From NCBI GenBank assembly GCA_963669155.1, contig OZ022588.1:13579170-13643169 (forward strand): a DNA stretch of 64,000 nucleotides, read 5' to 3'. The position numbers and the translations under genes are program-made. Numbering within the stretch: the first letter of the stretch is position 1; each line of letters starts with the position of its first letter. Below the pieces are notes generated by a model. That model did no database searches. It had not been told where the DNA came from and was given only the letters and a program-made list of their open reading frames with translations. Source of the stretch: Arbacia lixula (Eukaryota > Echinodermata > Echinoidea > Arbacioida > Arbaciidae). Below are positions 42,824 to 57,031 of this stretch, piece by piece.

Positions 42824-43942
42824 CTGGGCCGGTAGAGACAAAGAAAAACAGATTCTCTCATAAGCACCGTTTCACGTAGGCCTACATACACCACACATAC
42901 TATTAAAGTCACTATCTCATTGATCACCAAACTGTAAGCCCATTCACGATCATACTCTTACATCTACATTTATATCGTGGTCTCTGATTTTATTAAAAAA
43001 AAAAAAAAAAACATTATTCGTCACCCATATGGTGGGTCGTGTCCAAATCGAAACTTGAATCTTGAATAGCGCCACCTTGTGTTACAAAATGGTATGACAT
43101 TGCACGTTCCATGTTTCTCGATGTGCTGTTGAATTGCTTGATGCATGCTAACCCTAGTCTAGCGCACAAAATGTTAAAGGGATACTTTACTCTGAAAATA
43201 TTTTGGTCTCAGTAAAAGGAGACACGTGAAAGAAACATATTTGTGAAAGTTTGACGAAATTCGAAATTCGGTCGAAGGAAAAGAAAGTTATTTTATGTGA
43301 TGTCACAATATCAAACCTTTAAACAATCATAAGTTTCTTATCTTTCGACCACTTTTCGTCAAACCTTCATTTATGTTTCTTTTATGTTTCTGCTTTCAAT
43401 AAAACCAACTTATCTTCAGGGTAAACTATCCCTTTATTCGAAACAAAGACGGTGGGGTCAACGGAGCACCGCTCACCTGGGTTCAACAGGATCATGAACT
43501 TGAGACACACGTATTCCTTGTGGTCGATCTTCAGCTCGCGCATGCGCATGACGATGCTGGTCATCTGGTCGATGACATCACCCAGCCCCATGTGAGAGAG
43601 CGTGGCTGCGTCCAGCGTCTGGCCCGTGATCAGGAGCACGGTGCTGCCGTCGCCATGGTGATGGATCTGGCGGTAGAGGTGGTCGAAGAGCAGGAGCTCG
43701 CTCCACGAGTTTTGCAGGAGCTTCATCTGGTCCTCCACCTGGAGCGGGGCAGAATGTTTAAGATAATTTAGTTTTATACTACGCAGAGTAACAGCGAACC
43801 AAAGATTATATTAAAACATGCAATGTGTAATGTGATGAAGCTATCAAATTTTGTATATTTTATTGTACCCATTGTAAGACTCTTTACCTTTGATTCGAAC
43901 AATCAATTAGTAGAGGGACAGCTGTGACCAGGGAAGGGAGAT

Positions 43943-43992
<50 letters not shown>

Positions 43993-44872
43993 AAAATGAG
44001 GAACGAAGTTTGACAAAGAACGAAAACAAAGGAGAAGGAAACGATCTCGAGAGAAAAAAACATTTATATAGATTTACGGACATTCGAGCAGTCCTATCGT
44101 AATGACGACCGTTCTAATTTCATGTACATCCGATTCCACTCGTCACTCTCGTCATTCTATCACCATCGTCTCTCTTTCATCCAGCTTCATTTCATCCCAT
44201 TTCTTCTTCTTCACTCTCAAAACATCCCCCTGTCCAATTCGCTTCGCCCATAAGATGGATTGCCATGCACATTGCCTATTGGTCCACTTCCCATTACATC
44301 GGAATTACCCTACCACACGCCTAGAGTAATGTTGTAAGTTAAAGTCAATGCCAATGGTTAGAATATTGTTGGGCTTCCGGATAAGCAGGATGGTTTTGGT
44401 TACGTTTATCGAACTGATTTGGAAGTAGGCCATATGAGTAGACCAAGTGGGAGTAGACCAAATGAGAGGAGACCAAATAGGATAAGACCAAATGAGAGTA
44501 CATGAAATGACAATACATCGGAAGAGATCAGCCCATGAAACCATGCCGCTCTACTCGTCTGGAACGCTGGTTTTGTCCCGAGGAGAGCAAAGAAACGTTT
44601 ATTTTTGTCAGCGCATCGAACGGATTTTACTACGCAAATTACTTCGTGTCAGTAATGTAGAACGAATAAGAAAACGAAGAATAAAAAGGAAGAGCGGTTA
44701 TTTTTGTCAGCGCATCGGACGGATTTTACTACGCAAATTACTTCGTGTCAGTAATGTAGAACGAAGAAGAAAACGAAGAAAATGAAGCAGAAGAAGTAGA
44801 TATTACTATACCATTTCGAACTACACTGTACTACTCTTACTTCTTCTACTACATGTACTATTACTATTATTA

Positions 44873-44913
<41 letters not shown>

Positions 44914-44938
44914 GCTACTACTACTGTCACTACTACTG

Positions 44939-44983
<45 letters not shown>

Positions 44984-45016
44984 TTACTATTTCTACTAAT
45001 ACTACTTCTACTACTG

Positions 45017-45077
<61 letters not shown>

Positions 45078-48000
45078 CACTTCGTGTTTTGTATATGAGT
45101 CTGGCTCGCATGAACATGACAATTGAAAAATGTTGATGGAAATGCAAAAGATGGATCATTATTATATAACCACTACCCTCAAATGAAAGAAATCAGACCA
45201 TTCACACTCTATCCGACAACATACATGAAGTAGTACCCTGGGGAAACGTACAGACGCGCACTTAATGGCCACTTCAGTATCTTTTTTCCTTGATACTCGC
45301 GTCTCGCCTATTTTTCAGACACGCCAAACAACATACACCCATGTCTTGCGTTGAAAATGTACTCTCCATAAATTATGTGCATCATGATTTCGAAAACGTC
45401 TGGCGCGATTACGTAACATGACGCAACCGTGTATGGGATACCGCATGGTGGCCGCTGCGTGTATAGCCTTCTAAGGTTTTATGTGGGAGCGGTGGAAGGG
45501 GAATGGGTGGTTGGTGGGGAGGGGTGGGGTGGGTGAATCGGGAGGGGCGCACTCGAAGGTCTAGACAAGGATCCTTGAACGTTTTGGGTCCTACAAGGTA
45601 AGCTCAAGGGGACCAAGGGGACCACTTATACCGCCCCCCCCCCCCCCCCCCCACCCTACTGCCCATGCATGGATGTACAGCGTGCACGGAACGAAACATG
45701 GTATTGTTCCTCTCACTGGAAATAGACCACGCAGACTACAGCAGTAACATGTACTGAATGAACCACTCGGATCTCTCAGCAGGCGAGACGGTCTTTTGTA
45801 CCGCGAACCCAAACCGGGTTACCATACCATTATCTATTGATTATCTGGCTGGCCCGTCTGGGTGTTACGTAATCGCTGGGTCTAACGGTAAGCCGTTATA
45901 CACGAACACGCCTTGACGTCGACCTGCCCCTCTAGACTATGTTATCGCGTGAGTTGAGAACAGTCACTCGATGTTCACATACCTGTGTACTATAATCGCA
46001 TTCCAATTTTGTATGGTTGCGTTTTCTCTGACGCATAAAATCACGGGGGTACTTTTCCCTTCCATGGTAAAACTGACATTTCCATCAACTTTCAGTTACT
46101 TTATTTGTCTTCCTTCTGATCATACTTGTTTGTCGCCGGGTTGGGTAAAAACCAAAATGCGTCGTTCTTTCGTTTGAAAAATAAAAAGCAACGTTGCAAT
46201 GATTTCTTCAGACGATAATGAAATGATGACGTTTACGTCCAAACTAGCCTCATAACTATAATCGCAAGAGAGTAGATAGATACCTGAAACATTAAGACCT
46301 ACCAAGGCTACATTGTAACCTACATCAGCTCATTCAAAGCATGAATGTAGTCCACATGGCCTCATTGGCGTTCAGGGACGATCAATATAAGCTGTTCACC
46401 TTGTGTAAATCAAATCAATCAATCAAACCTTTTTTCTACACAATAGCGGCAAAGTTCAGTCTGGTCACATATCGTGTCGATCACATGATCAATGGTCATT
46501 CAGTATAGGCATCGGTAGATTCCGTTTGGACATAATTCTTCGTTTTAATGAAGACATAAACTCACGACTCTCTTCGTTTTGTATCACGAATCGCCTTGGT
46601 GTTATTCATGCGTTTTCATCAAATTTTGGTACACTCATCTTCTTTCACAACATCACAGGTATGGAGATCGAGTGGTCATTATTCAACAGTCACATGAATT
46701 GCCTAATGCGCCCGTTCGTCCAAGCTAAACAGACGGACGGATTTACGGACCGTGCATCATGTCTCTTGATTTGCCGCAACGGGAGATCGCAGTACACTAC
46801 AGTCACCGAGATGGACGGTAACCCCCCCCCCCCCCACCCTCCATGTAAACGGAAAAAAAATGAGAAAAAAAAACAAGCATAAACAAAATACATGTACAAT
46901 TATATAAGCTACGAGTATTCCATCATTACAGTTCTAATTCTGTTGATTTAGCTGTAATATTCAGAGAAAGTCACGTCTTCTTCGTAATGTACACGTATCA
47001 TCATTATTTATCTCTAGTAATGGCACTTTCTTATAATGATGCTTACGTAAGAATATTTGCGACGAACTAACTTTTCGACTAGTGGTATGATAAGGGTTGC
47101 AACCTAAGGAAAATGGTGGAAAAGTGAAGAACATCAACCATCGTGATTTTGTGTTAGTATTGAGCTGTAACTTATCAACATGTCATGTCCCATAAGCCCG
47201 CGATTACCGGGAATTATTTGTTCGCCCAGGATGGGGATCTCTTATCTCATGCTTACGTAAGCACATTCGCGATACCATGGGGTTTTTTTTATGCCGCGTA
47301 AAAGAGTAATAATGGTGGGAACATTTTTCGCCCAGCGAGGGAACCAGGCCTGTAGGTGCGTACCTAACATAAACCTCTTACGTAATCATGATGGGTGGGG
47401 TCGGCGGAGAGATAGAAACTTCAGATAAACACACGCGCGGGTGTATATGTGTGGAAAAGAACGAGGAAGGGGAAATATGTAAATAGACAGTATATATCCA
47501 GCAGTGTCTGATTGTGACTAACACCCATTTTCACGCCACCTCCCCGTTTAGACATTCAAATGTCCACAATCCACATTCCACATTTTTTGGTAACTCGGTA
47601 AATCGTGCGGGGTTTTTTTTTTATTACGCTGCCCCCACTCGTTAACTAAATAACCATGTATCAAATATGATTGTAAAGGATAAAAATCAATAATGCTAGG
47701 TACTAGGATCAAGGATGAATGTAGCGAATTTTTCATCCTTGCTAGAACAAGAGTGACACGTTGTCCCCTTTGAACTTTTCACGCGTCACATCACCAATAA
47801 CCGCACCCCTCCCCTGTTTACGTGGATTCCCTCAACTTATAAACACTGGAGGGGGGGGGGGGGGGGTAACTCGTTTCACCTGGTTCATGTATAGGTAAGC
47901 AGATAAAGTGCTACAGGCAAGCGGTAAGCCCTGTCATTTTGCTTTCTTATCTCTAAAGCGTTTCCGCGGAAATCAGATGAAAAATAACCAGCTGGTATTG

Positions 48001-49044
48001 TCTTCCTAGTTTGAGGCTCAAACGGGAGAATACAATGGTGATGTACCAATTCGACAAAAAAAAAAAAGAAAAAAAAAAGTCATTAGCATTCTGTAGTCAT
48101 AAGTGTGAGTCGGGATGAATTATCTGAAGACTGCAAACAGCAGTCCTTTCCTTTTGATTTATGCAAACAAATCGTAATATTACATTAAAAACTATCAGAA
48201 AATCGATTTGAGCGTTGACAAAGCGAGGGCGATAGGCAAATTGCCTTCTTGTATCCCTTATCCTATCCTATCATAATGCAACTTATACGAGGATAATCAG
48301 GGTATCCTAATCAGTATGTCACTATAAATCTGACTTGCTGCCTTTATAATTTGACAGTGGTAATGGAGAGTTAATCCCCGTGGCCTTGAATACTCTGGCC
48401 AACGCGCATTGTACCCATCAAGCAACATCTGTAGATTGCCATGCCCCTCGTCCATTCATTCCGAACGATGCCGGCCATGCTAAGCACATGTTTTTAGGAG
48501 AAATTGCTCATTAAAAATGCACAGCGTCTAAGCGTGATTAGGAATTTTGGCCGAAAAGAAAGAATGATATGTACTTATATAAAATCAGCCACCCACCTAT
48601 AGATTGCTAACCAAGACGAACGGACAATCCTAGAGATTGCCATTCACATGTCGACTTCCACGGCGTCAAGATTTGATCATAAGGCATCGGTTCAAGTCAT
48701 AGAACACCGAAATTACTTGCATTGGCTCTGTTGAATGGCGGCTCAATAGGTACAAACACGGCGCGGATTCTATTCATTGCTCCAACCTTGACCCGAGGCT
48801 GTGCGATTGGCCGAAGACCTATCGCATGGCTAAAACACTTGCTAGAGACAATGACCATAGATTCTCCTCCGCCTCCCCCCTCCCTCTCCTCCCTGCCTGT
48901 CTCTTTCTTTCTCTTTCTGTCTGTTATTTCCTTTCCCCAGTCACTCTCCCTCTCCTTCACACTGTTTTTCTCTTTCTTTCGCTAGATCTCATCCACCCAC
49001 TCTCCCTTCCCCTCCATTCTCCCTCTCTCATCCCCCTCCCCTCC

Positions 49045-49077
<33 letters not shown>

Positions 49078-52000
49078 ACCCCATTGCTTTTCTCTTTTCC
49101 AACTGTATGCAATCAATATACTTGATCGAACAAGAATTAACACGTCACAGAAACACTCCGTCGTGTGCATGTAGACATGATGATGTAGATTGTTCGTGGT
49201 TGCTTGAGTAAAATCAAATTTACGTATGGTGTACGAGAAATGACTTCCTTGAAGAGTCACTCAATATTATTTCATTTTCAACCATCATCTACTCCAAAAG
49301 TCACCATACAAAGCCAATCCCTCTACATCCTTAATTCCCCGCCAGTTTCAAAGTCGTTGGCTAACGATATTTGATGAATAGAGAATACAGTTAGGTTACC
49401 TAAATGAGAAATAAATATACACTTTATAGTATAATCAACAACAAACATCTACACTTACACTCACACAATCATAAACACTCCCTGTCCTTTTTCAATCTGC
49501 ATATAGATAGACAAAGGCCCAATTTGCGGGTAGAGCCTCTTAACAACGAATGAATGGGTGAATTTATTTGGCCCGAGAGTGATGTAGAGATTCAGGCAAC
49601 GCGACTTTCAGTCATATGACACTGATTTGAGGGTAGTTTCGAACAAGATATGAAATTGCGAATCTAGTATATCTTTTGCACACTCTCTCAATCGAATCGC
49701 GCGCGCACACACACATACTGAACATATGGACAGTCTCTCAATAGTAATACATAATGTATTATCGGCATATATGACTCAACAATTGAATCTCATATACATG
49801 TACCATAATGACTTAACGGGTAAGGGAACCTTCTCAATAAGATAATTTGACTAAAAATTGAAAAATCACAGACGAAGATTGCGTGGGCAAAATTAAACAA
49901 ATGACAAATAGCTGTGAATGCTGTTTTTAAATAAATATAAAATATAAATTTAACCAGCACCCCAAACATATGCTCGGAGTGATCTTTGGTCAGGCATATG
50001 CAATTATTGCACGACTTTTTAATGGAATTGACATGGGACAATCAATGAGTGGGGAATAGAAGGTTAACGATATTAGTACCAATGCATGCAGACACCAAAC
50101 ATTAATGAAATACTGAATGAGCCCATGGTATTGAGAGAGTTAACTCTATTGAGTAACAATAATATATTTGTACCAGAAATACTCCTACTTCCTATAGAAG
50201 AGGGTTGTGTATGATTGACACAACAAGAAGGAGGTGAAGATGTTTGGATGTGGCCTCCTACCTTGAGTTCCTTGAAGAAGAGGCTGTTTCTGGCCCAGTC
50301 TACGAAGGCGAAGAGAGTCTGGTCAGCCAGCTTGCATATCATACTGAAGAAGTCTCCCGGAGCCGTCATGCCCATGGCGGTCTGCAAGTAGGACGCCACC
50401 TTCGCCTGGAGCTGTGCCTGGTCGGGTTCGCTCCGGATCAGCTCCAGGATAAGCTTCGGTGTGTGATCCGGCTCCGCCTTCACCGACAACGGACTGGTAC
50501 TGGAGGCGGGCGGGGGAGGGCTGGACGTCGGCGGTTGGATGGGGCCCGACGTCGTGTAGTTGAGCGGCTGCATCTGCGGGGGGAGGCCGTAGCCGTTCTG
50601 GGGCAGCGACATTGGCTGAGGGATGTTCATGATGGGGCTCTTGTTGAGGGGATCGCGGATGACCACGGCCGGAGGAGGCGGGAGACCCGAACTCCTTGAG
50701 GCCGCCGCGTGGATGTTCTTAATCGCCATGGATATATCTGGATTCCCTGGTGTGGAGACGGCTCGTGCACTGGCTATTATCCTGTTCCGCTGTTGCTGCT
50801 TCAGGGCCCGGTCTCGCTTGTACATGGGACCAAATTTGTTCCTTCCTCCTCGCATCCGGTCAGGCCTGACAGCTAAGAGAAACATTACACAAGAAAGAGG
50901 TTCAGTAACATTCGACCTTGATCACCTATCTTCATAACAACATTTTGAAGTGATTATTTAATTCTGAAGGTTAATTTTCAAAGCATACTGGGAAAAGCAA
51001 AAAGGGTGGAATAAAAAAGAAATTGAAGTGAGTCTAACCCAAAAGGTAAGAACATACATTAGACATAAGGCAGAAGAAGACGATACAGGAGATGGATTAA
51101 GTACATTTTAGGGAATAAGGAACATGATAGAGAAGATGAGCATTTCTTCAGCAGTGAAGTATAGGCACGTCGATAGATACTTAGATACCAGTAGATAAGG
51201 GGGGCGTTTCATGAAAGGACTTGTCGGATATTTTATCCGACAAGTTTGCTCTCGGCCAATAAGATGCAAGCATTTCAGTAGCTTATAACAGTTTGTCGGA
51301 TAAAACGTCCGACAAGTCCTTTGATGAAATGCCCCCAAGAACTTGCCATCGAAGACAAGATGCAGACTTACCTTCAAGCTTCATCCCGACCTTTAGGCAC
51401 TTCTGGAAGCGGCAATAGGGACACCTCTTGCGCTGCGTCTTGTCGATGGCGCAGTTCCGGTTCTCGATGCAGGTGTAGACCTTCTTGTTCTGCACCGTCC
51501 TCTTGAAGAAGCCCTTACACGACTCGCACGTCAGTAGCCCGTAGTGGTAGCCCGACACCTTGTCCCCGCACACGGGACATTGCTCGTCGAACTCGGGCTT
51601 CACGTCCGACTGGTCGAAGTTGAAGTCCATCCGGAGTGTCGGAGCTGCTAAGGGACAACCAGAATGGAAGATACGAAAGGAAAAAAAAAACTTTGGTTAA
51701 TTCACAGCACAGAGAAAGAAACATAACGTATAAATCATCCGAATAATTTGAAGATATCTTTCAAGAAAATGTAAAAGATGAGAGTGCAAAAATATAATTT
51801 TATATGATTCAATACATTCATTTTCAACTCACTTTGAATGGTAGCGGTTCTTACTGTGTTCCCCCATGTAACACATGTAATTGATTTTGTAGGTGTTCTA
51901 CTTAATGCCCAATATATAACATAAATACATGTGATCTTCCGATTATTAACAATGGTGCTTAATATTTGATACAACCACAACTTACAAAACTCAATTAATA

Positions 52001-54556
52001 GTATGCGCTGAAAAGCTATAACGAAACGTATTATTCACAAACGATTTAAAAACAGGCTGCAAAACAGAAAAAAAAACCCTCATAAAGAGGAGTAGGAAAA
52101 TACATGTATTCAGATGGGGGTTAAAGGGAAATAACAACTGCTTTTCCCAGGTTCAAACGCTATATTTTTACTACAAAGAAGGTCCACTTTCATGGCTATT
52201 AGATTTGTTTTAAGGTGTGATAAAGCAGATTTATGCAGTACACAATCGCAGAAAAAAAAACCTCTGTTGTGTCTATGATAGAATGGGTGATCTCTGTTAG
52301 GGAGATTGATGGTAAACGTGGGTCCATTCGTTCTACTTTTTCCTCATTCTCATCTCTGTGTAAATGGTTTCATTCATTCATTAAGCTCTCGTCTTTTCAT
52401 TTTTAGTCTTCCCTCGCCATAGAAAGAAACCCCCACCGTCTTCACTGACGCCACAATACACCGCTACAGCTATTGGCTTCATGCCTGCATCAATCACGAT
52501 TCAAACGGGTAAGGTAACCCTTACATCTATACTCACGGCGCTGACATAATTTTACTCCAGCCACAGAATATTATGTCACACGTTTCTTGGTTTCCATGAC
52601 AACGAGAGATGTATAAATGGTATATACTTCTTTTCAAATAACAATACCACTTCACGACAAGATGGAAGATATGGCAGCCAAAAAAGGGGGAATGTACAAT
52701 CAGCGAAGGAGTATAGATCGTAGGGAGAAATAAAAAGGAATCCGACACAGAAAAAGCTACAATCAGCGATAGGTTCGTCTGCATTGCTATTATTTCTCTT
52801 TTTCCCCTTTACTGGCAATGTGAACGTAATGCCCGCCGTGATGCAATGCATGACAACCATAGAAGAAGACCCGTCCAAATTGTACGTGTATTTATGCATA
52901 CACGGGATGAGTGAGCGTGTAGGCGCGTGTGTGTATATGTATGTGTGTCTTTGGTCACGCCAAAAAAAAAAAGCAGCGCACCCGGTTTCTTCTTCCCCCG
53001 ATTTGAATGCACGCACCGACCCAGCGCTACGGCTGTAGCATCGATGGCGCCAGGGGCGGGGGCCCGGAGCGTGGCGCCGCAAAGACGCCACGGCCATCGC
53101 TTATAGCGCACACAGCAGCTTTCGAATACGGACACGTGAAAATAGGCGGAATAGATGCGCGTGTAATAATTCACGCTTGGCTTAAAACAAACCAGAATTT
53201 TCTCGTTTGTCCGTTCTCCCTCCGTTCATCTCTTGATCCTCCACTTTCCCCCACTCTCCCCTCTCTTTCACCATTTCGTCCTCAATCATCCTCATACAAT
53301 TTTTATTCGTTTATTCTGTCTTAGTCCTCTTTCTATCGCCAGTCTTGTATCCGCATCTGCCCGCTCCCTTTCATTCGTCTATTCCCATTATTCGGAGGTT
53401 AATGAGAGATTTGCTTTCTATAATGCGGTGGACATCCACAAACTGCTCATTAGTATATTATGCGAAATCTTTTGGATCTATGGAAAGAGAAGCAAATGTA
53501 TTGTGACGCTCTCCTGTGTTTTCTCACTGATATAAGACATCTACGTTTGAAGCAAATTGAAATAATCTACCTCAGTCGGTTTGTAAAACTAACAAGTGGA
53601 TCAGTTAGTCTCTTTCGATAATTTTGATACTTTGATATGTATCAATAATGTCTAGCTTTACACAATGTTCAATCTCTTACGTATGCACACAATCATGTGG
53701 GGAAAATGTCTGAACTTGATTTAATGTGCATGAAATCTGGACTTTAGGATGCCAATTACGTTTAGTACTATGTAAAGACTGATGAGCTATTGTGGTAACT
53801 TTTACCAGTGAGCATTTCGATGCCTTTGTGGATGAAATGTGGTATCCGTTTGTCCACTTTTAATCGAAATCTACATATCATTTTCTTTTCCTCGTAAGAA
53901 TGTCTCGCACTGCAAAATGATATCGCGATCAGAGACAAGGGGAACGTATTGGTTCATACTTCATGTACATGTTATAACCGGACAATAATATTTGAGAACA
54001 CAATACTCATATTTCATAAATAGATGATTATTCATATTGGCGTTTTTTTTTTACATTATTCATGGTCTGTTAACATGTGGATATTGCTCTCACCTTCAAC
54101 TTCTTCCTATTCGAATCATGCAAACAAGCAATTATTCTTGAGACATCTAGAAATCGAGACAGAGGAAAGGGGGTGGGGTCTTGAGGAACACATCGTGAGG
54201 ACGATCACGAAAGTCAAGCAAAAGAGGGGGCGGACATAGAGGGGAGTAAAGAGAAGGACAGAAGGAATGTTTCGCTGATACCTCTTCCATTCTTTCTATC
54301 TTCTTGTATTCTCGTCATCGTTGAATTTTGAGGTTGACTAATACGCGCGGCAACCCTACGCAGTCTTGCGCACTAATCCTGTAAGGTACGCTTAGCTGCC
54401 CAAAGACTCGCGAGCGGGAGCCGGGCAAATGTCGACCCCGAAGCGCAGGGCGCATGAATAACCATCACAGACCTACTATTCCTATTTTCAGCGGGAATTC
54501 ACGACTGTGTTTTGATAATGTTCTCCTCTCCCTCTCTCTCTTTCTCTCCCTCTCTC

Positions 54557-54596
<40 letters not shown>

Positions 54597-56988
54597 TTCT
54601 ACACGTCTCAACGCAAAACATGGCACTAAACATGTTCGATTCCATCCCTGACACAAAGATCCTGGATATTCATATCGAAGGGAATGTATCATGTTCTAAT
54701 GTTTCTTTGATGATTATGACAGTCTTCTACTAATATCACTCTATTTTTAAATCTCAAATGGACGATAAACGCTACATCCACATGCCCATTACAACGAAAA
54801 GAGTGATCACATCGAAACCCAGGTCACATACATCCTTACGTAGCTTTTACATGGAATTGACAAGTAATTCAATCTATCAATATGCGTTATGGGGAACATA
54901 CAAAAACCCAATACTAGTTCATTAATATAACATGTCTGATTGTTCTCAAACTTTTGTCTAACACTGGTCTTTGATTTGCCTGCTTACATTTGATCCGACC
55001 TGACATCAAGATTCCATTCCCCCTTGATTTCTTAAAGTTAAAAACGAAGATGGTTTTAGTAAGATGTTAACAACTAGAACGGCATCGTCACTCAAGATTC
55101 GTGAAAGCAAAATATAAACGTCGTGAAGATTTTCATTTTCAGTATCTACCTCCCCCTCCTTTGTTATGTAGTAATTATAAAACAATACTTTCCATCAGTT
55201 AAAATTATCGTTATTATCATAATTAGCATCATCATCTGCATAACACAGATATCACTAAAGCCCTAATTGCAACAGATGGATAGGTATAAAAAGGCAAAAG
55301 ACAAAGAAGATTATTATAATTATGGGGACTTATCAGCGGGCAGGCTTCACCGCTTTCCCGTCACACAAATTAATGGGAGATTACGTTTGGGCAGGGATGT
55401 GGAAGTCGAAAAGAAAGAGAGAAAAGAAAGGGCCGTTCGAAGCAGGCGACCTTGAAATGACCCTTAGCAGGCGCCGATCTTGTAAGTGTTAGCATTTCTA
55501 AAGACATGGTCGATCTTCGAGGTAACCATGGTAACTGAAGAAGAAAAAGGAGAGACAAAAAGGGCAGATTTTGTTATAGAGTGATGTGGTGTATTTCTTG
55601 GTTGTATTTCCTTGAAAGCTTGTCGTAACCCCGCCCTATGGATGGCCGGTAGAGAGTGCCGCTGAGTAGGCAGGAGAGAATGCCCATCATCAATGTGAAC
55701 GGTAGCACACACTGTACGTAGGCCTCTGCATTATTACAATTAGTTGGTATGCGCTGTTCTCATCTGAGAGTGGAAAGCCAAGGGGAGAGCGGGGAAACGA
55801 GTGAGATGGATATATAGAGAGAGAGATAGAGGTAGACATAGAGACAGATATATAGTTTACATGAGAGGTGTGTTGTGTGTGTGTGTGTGGTTGGGGGGGG
55901 GGGGAGGGGGTGCATGTGGGAATGAAGATGTAACAAAGAACAGAGAGAGGCAGGCGGGAAGAACAAAATAGAAAAGACATGGATGGGGAAAGGAAAGAGT
56001 TGGGCAGAGAATGATATACAGGATATGAGGCGGGGGGCGGGGGGGGGGGGGGGTCGTGGAAGTAGGATCGGATAGAGAGGCAAGAGATGGAAGGGAGGGA
56101 GAGAGGGAAGGGAGATAGGGAAGGGAGAGAGGGGCGTGGGAAGGAGGGGGGGGGGCGGGTAGAGTTTGAGAAGAGGTAAGAGCAGAGGGCTTCGGGCTTG
56201 ACATCGTGTGGGCGGTACAAACCATTGAATAGTCCCTTGCTTGGGGCACACGCCATCTACATGGTGCACATGGAAATGAGGTGCATGTCAAATGCTGGTG
56301 NNNNNNNNNNNNNNNNNNNNNNNNNNNNNNNNNNNNNNNNNNNNNNNNNNNNNNNNNNNNNNNNNNNNNNNNNNNNNNNNNNNNNNNNNNNNNNNNNNNN
56401 NNNNNNNNNNNNNNNNNNNNNNNNNNNNNNNNNNNNNNNNNNNNNNNNNNNNNNNNNNNNNNNNNNNNNNNNNNNNNNNNNNNNNNNNNNNNNNNNNNNN
56501 ATGTCAAATGCTGGTGACCAATGCATAAAGGCTCTAGGCAACAAGCAAGGAATTATTTGTGAACCTCTTTTCCGTTTCAGTGCCACTATCTGTACAAGAA
56601 AACAAAACGCTGGTGACGAAAATGCAAGACCTTAACCGCGAACAGGAGAAGTATGTTTGTACGACGTAGAGGATGAAAGACTATCTTTCACGTTGAGATA
56701 GGAAAATCATAAAGTCGAGCCAGCGTAATGATTATTATGACTTCTGCCATTAGCATTATCACGATGTCTCTCCCTTTTATGTTGGCCTTAATCATCAGCT
56801 GGGATTATCATTAAATACTGGTCTGGTCCTGCGATACCCCCCCCCCCCCCCCCCCTCACCTCTCTCTCTCTCTCTCCGTCATGTGAACATAAAATGATAC
56901 ACTCACACTCACACCTCCCAAGGTATTGATAGACACGTGATTCACGACGTTATCCCACCCCCCCCCCTCTTCTCTATCTCTTTCTTGA

Positions 56989-57031
<43 letters not shown>

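Larger units (their letters stand above)
43739..50261 (-). other. NR5A intron 3 (6.5 kb)
   Basis: Simple repeats only: (GA)n, a 99-bp tandem duplication, (ACT)n, poly-C and poly-G tracts and a CT-rich tract. No MITE or exon recognised. The AT-rich parts may hold regulatory sequence that cannot be identified by eye. Confidence 0.75.

Noticed and set aside
44748..45159. Poly-Val and poly-Ser open frames
   Set aside because: Translations of the (ACT)n microsatellite.
50244..50699. 151-codon plus-strand frame
   Set aside because: Antisense shadow of the GC-rich NR5A hinge exon.
52576..53097. 173-codon minus-strand frame in NR5A intron 1
   Set aside because: No domain or homolog recognised; overlaps other frames of similar length in the same GC-rich stretch and has no supporting splice signals.
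55690..56507. Pro/Ser-rich minus-strand frames, some running through the N gap
   Set aside because: Low-complexity G-rich sequence; frames through N have no meaning.
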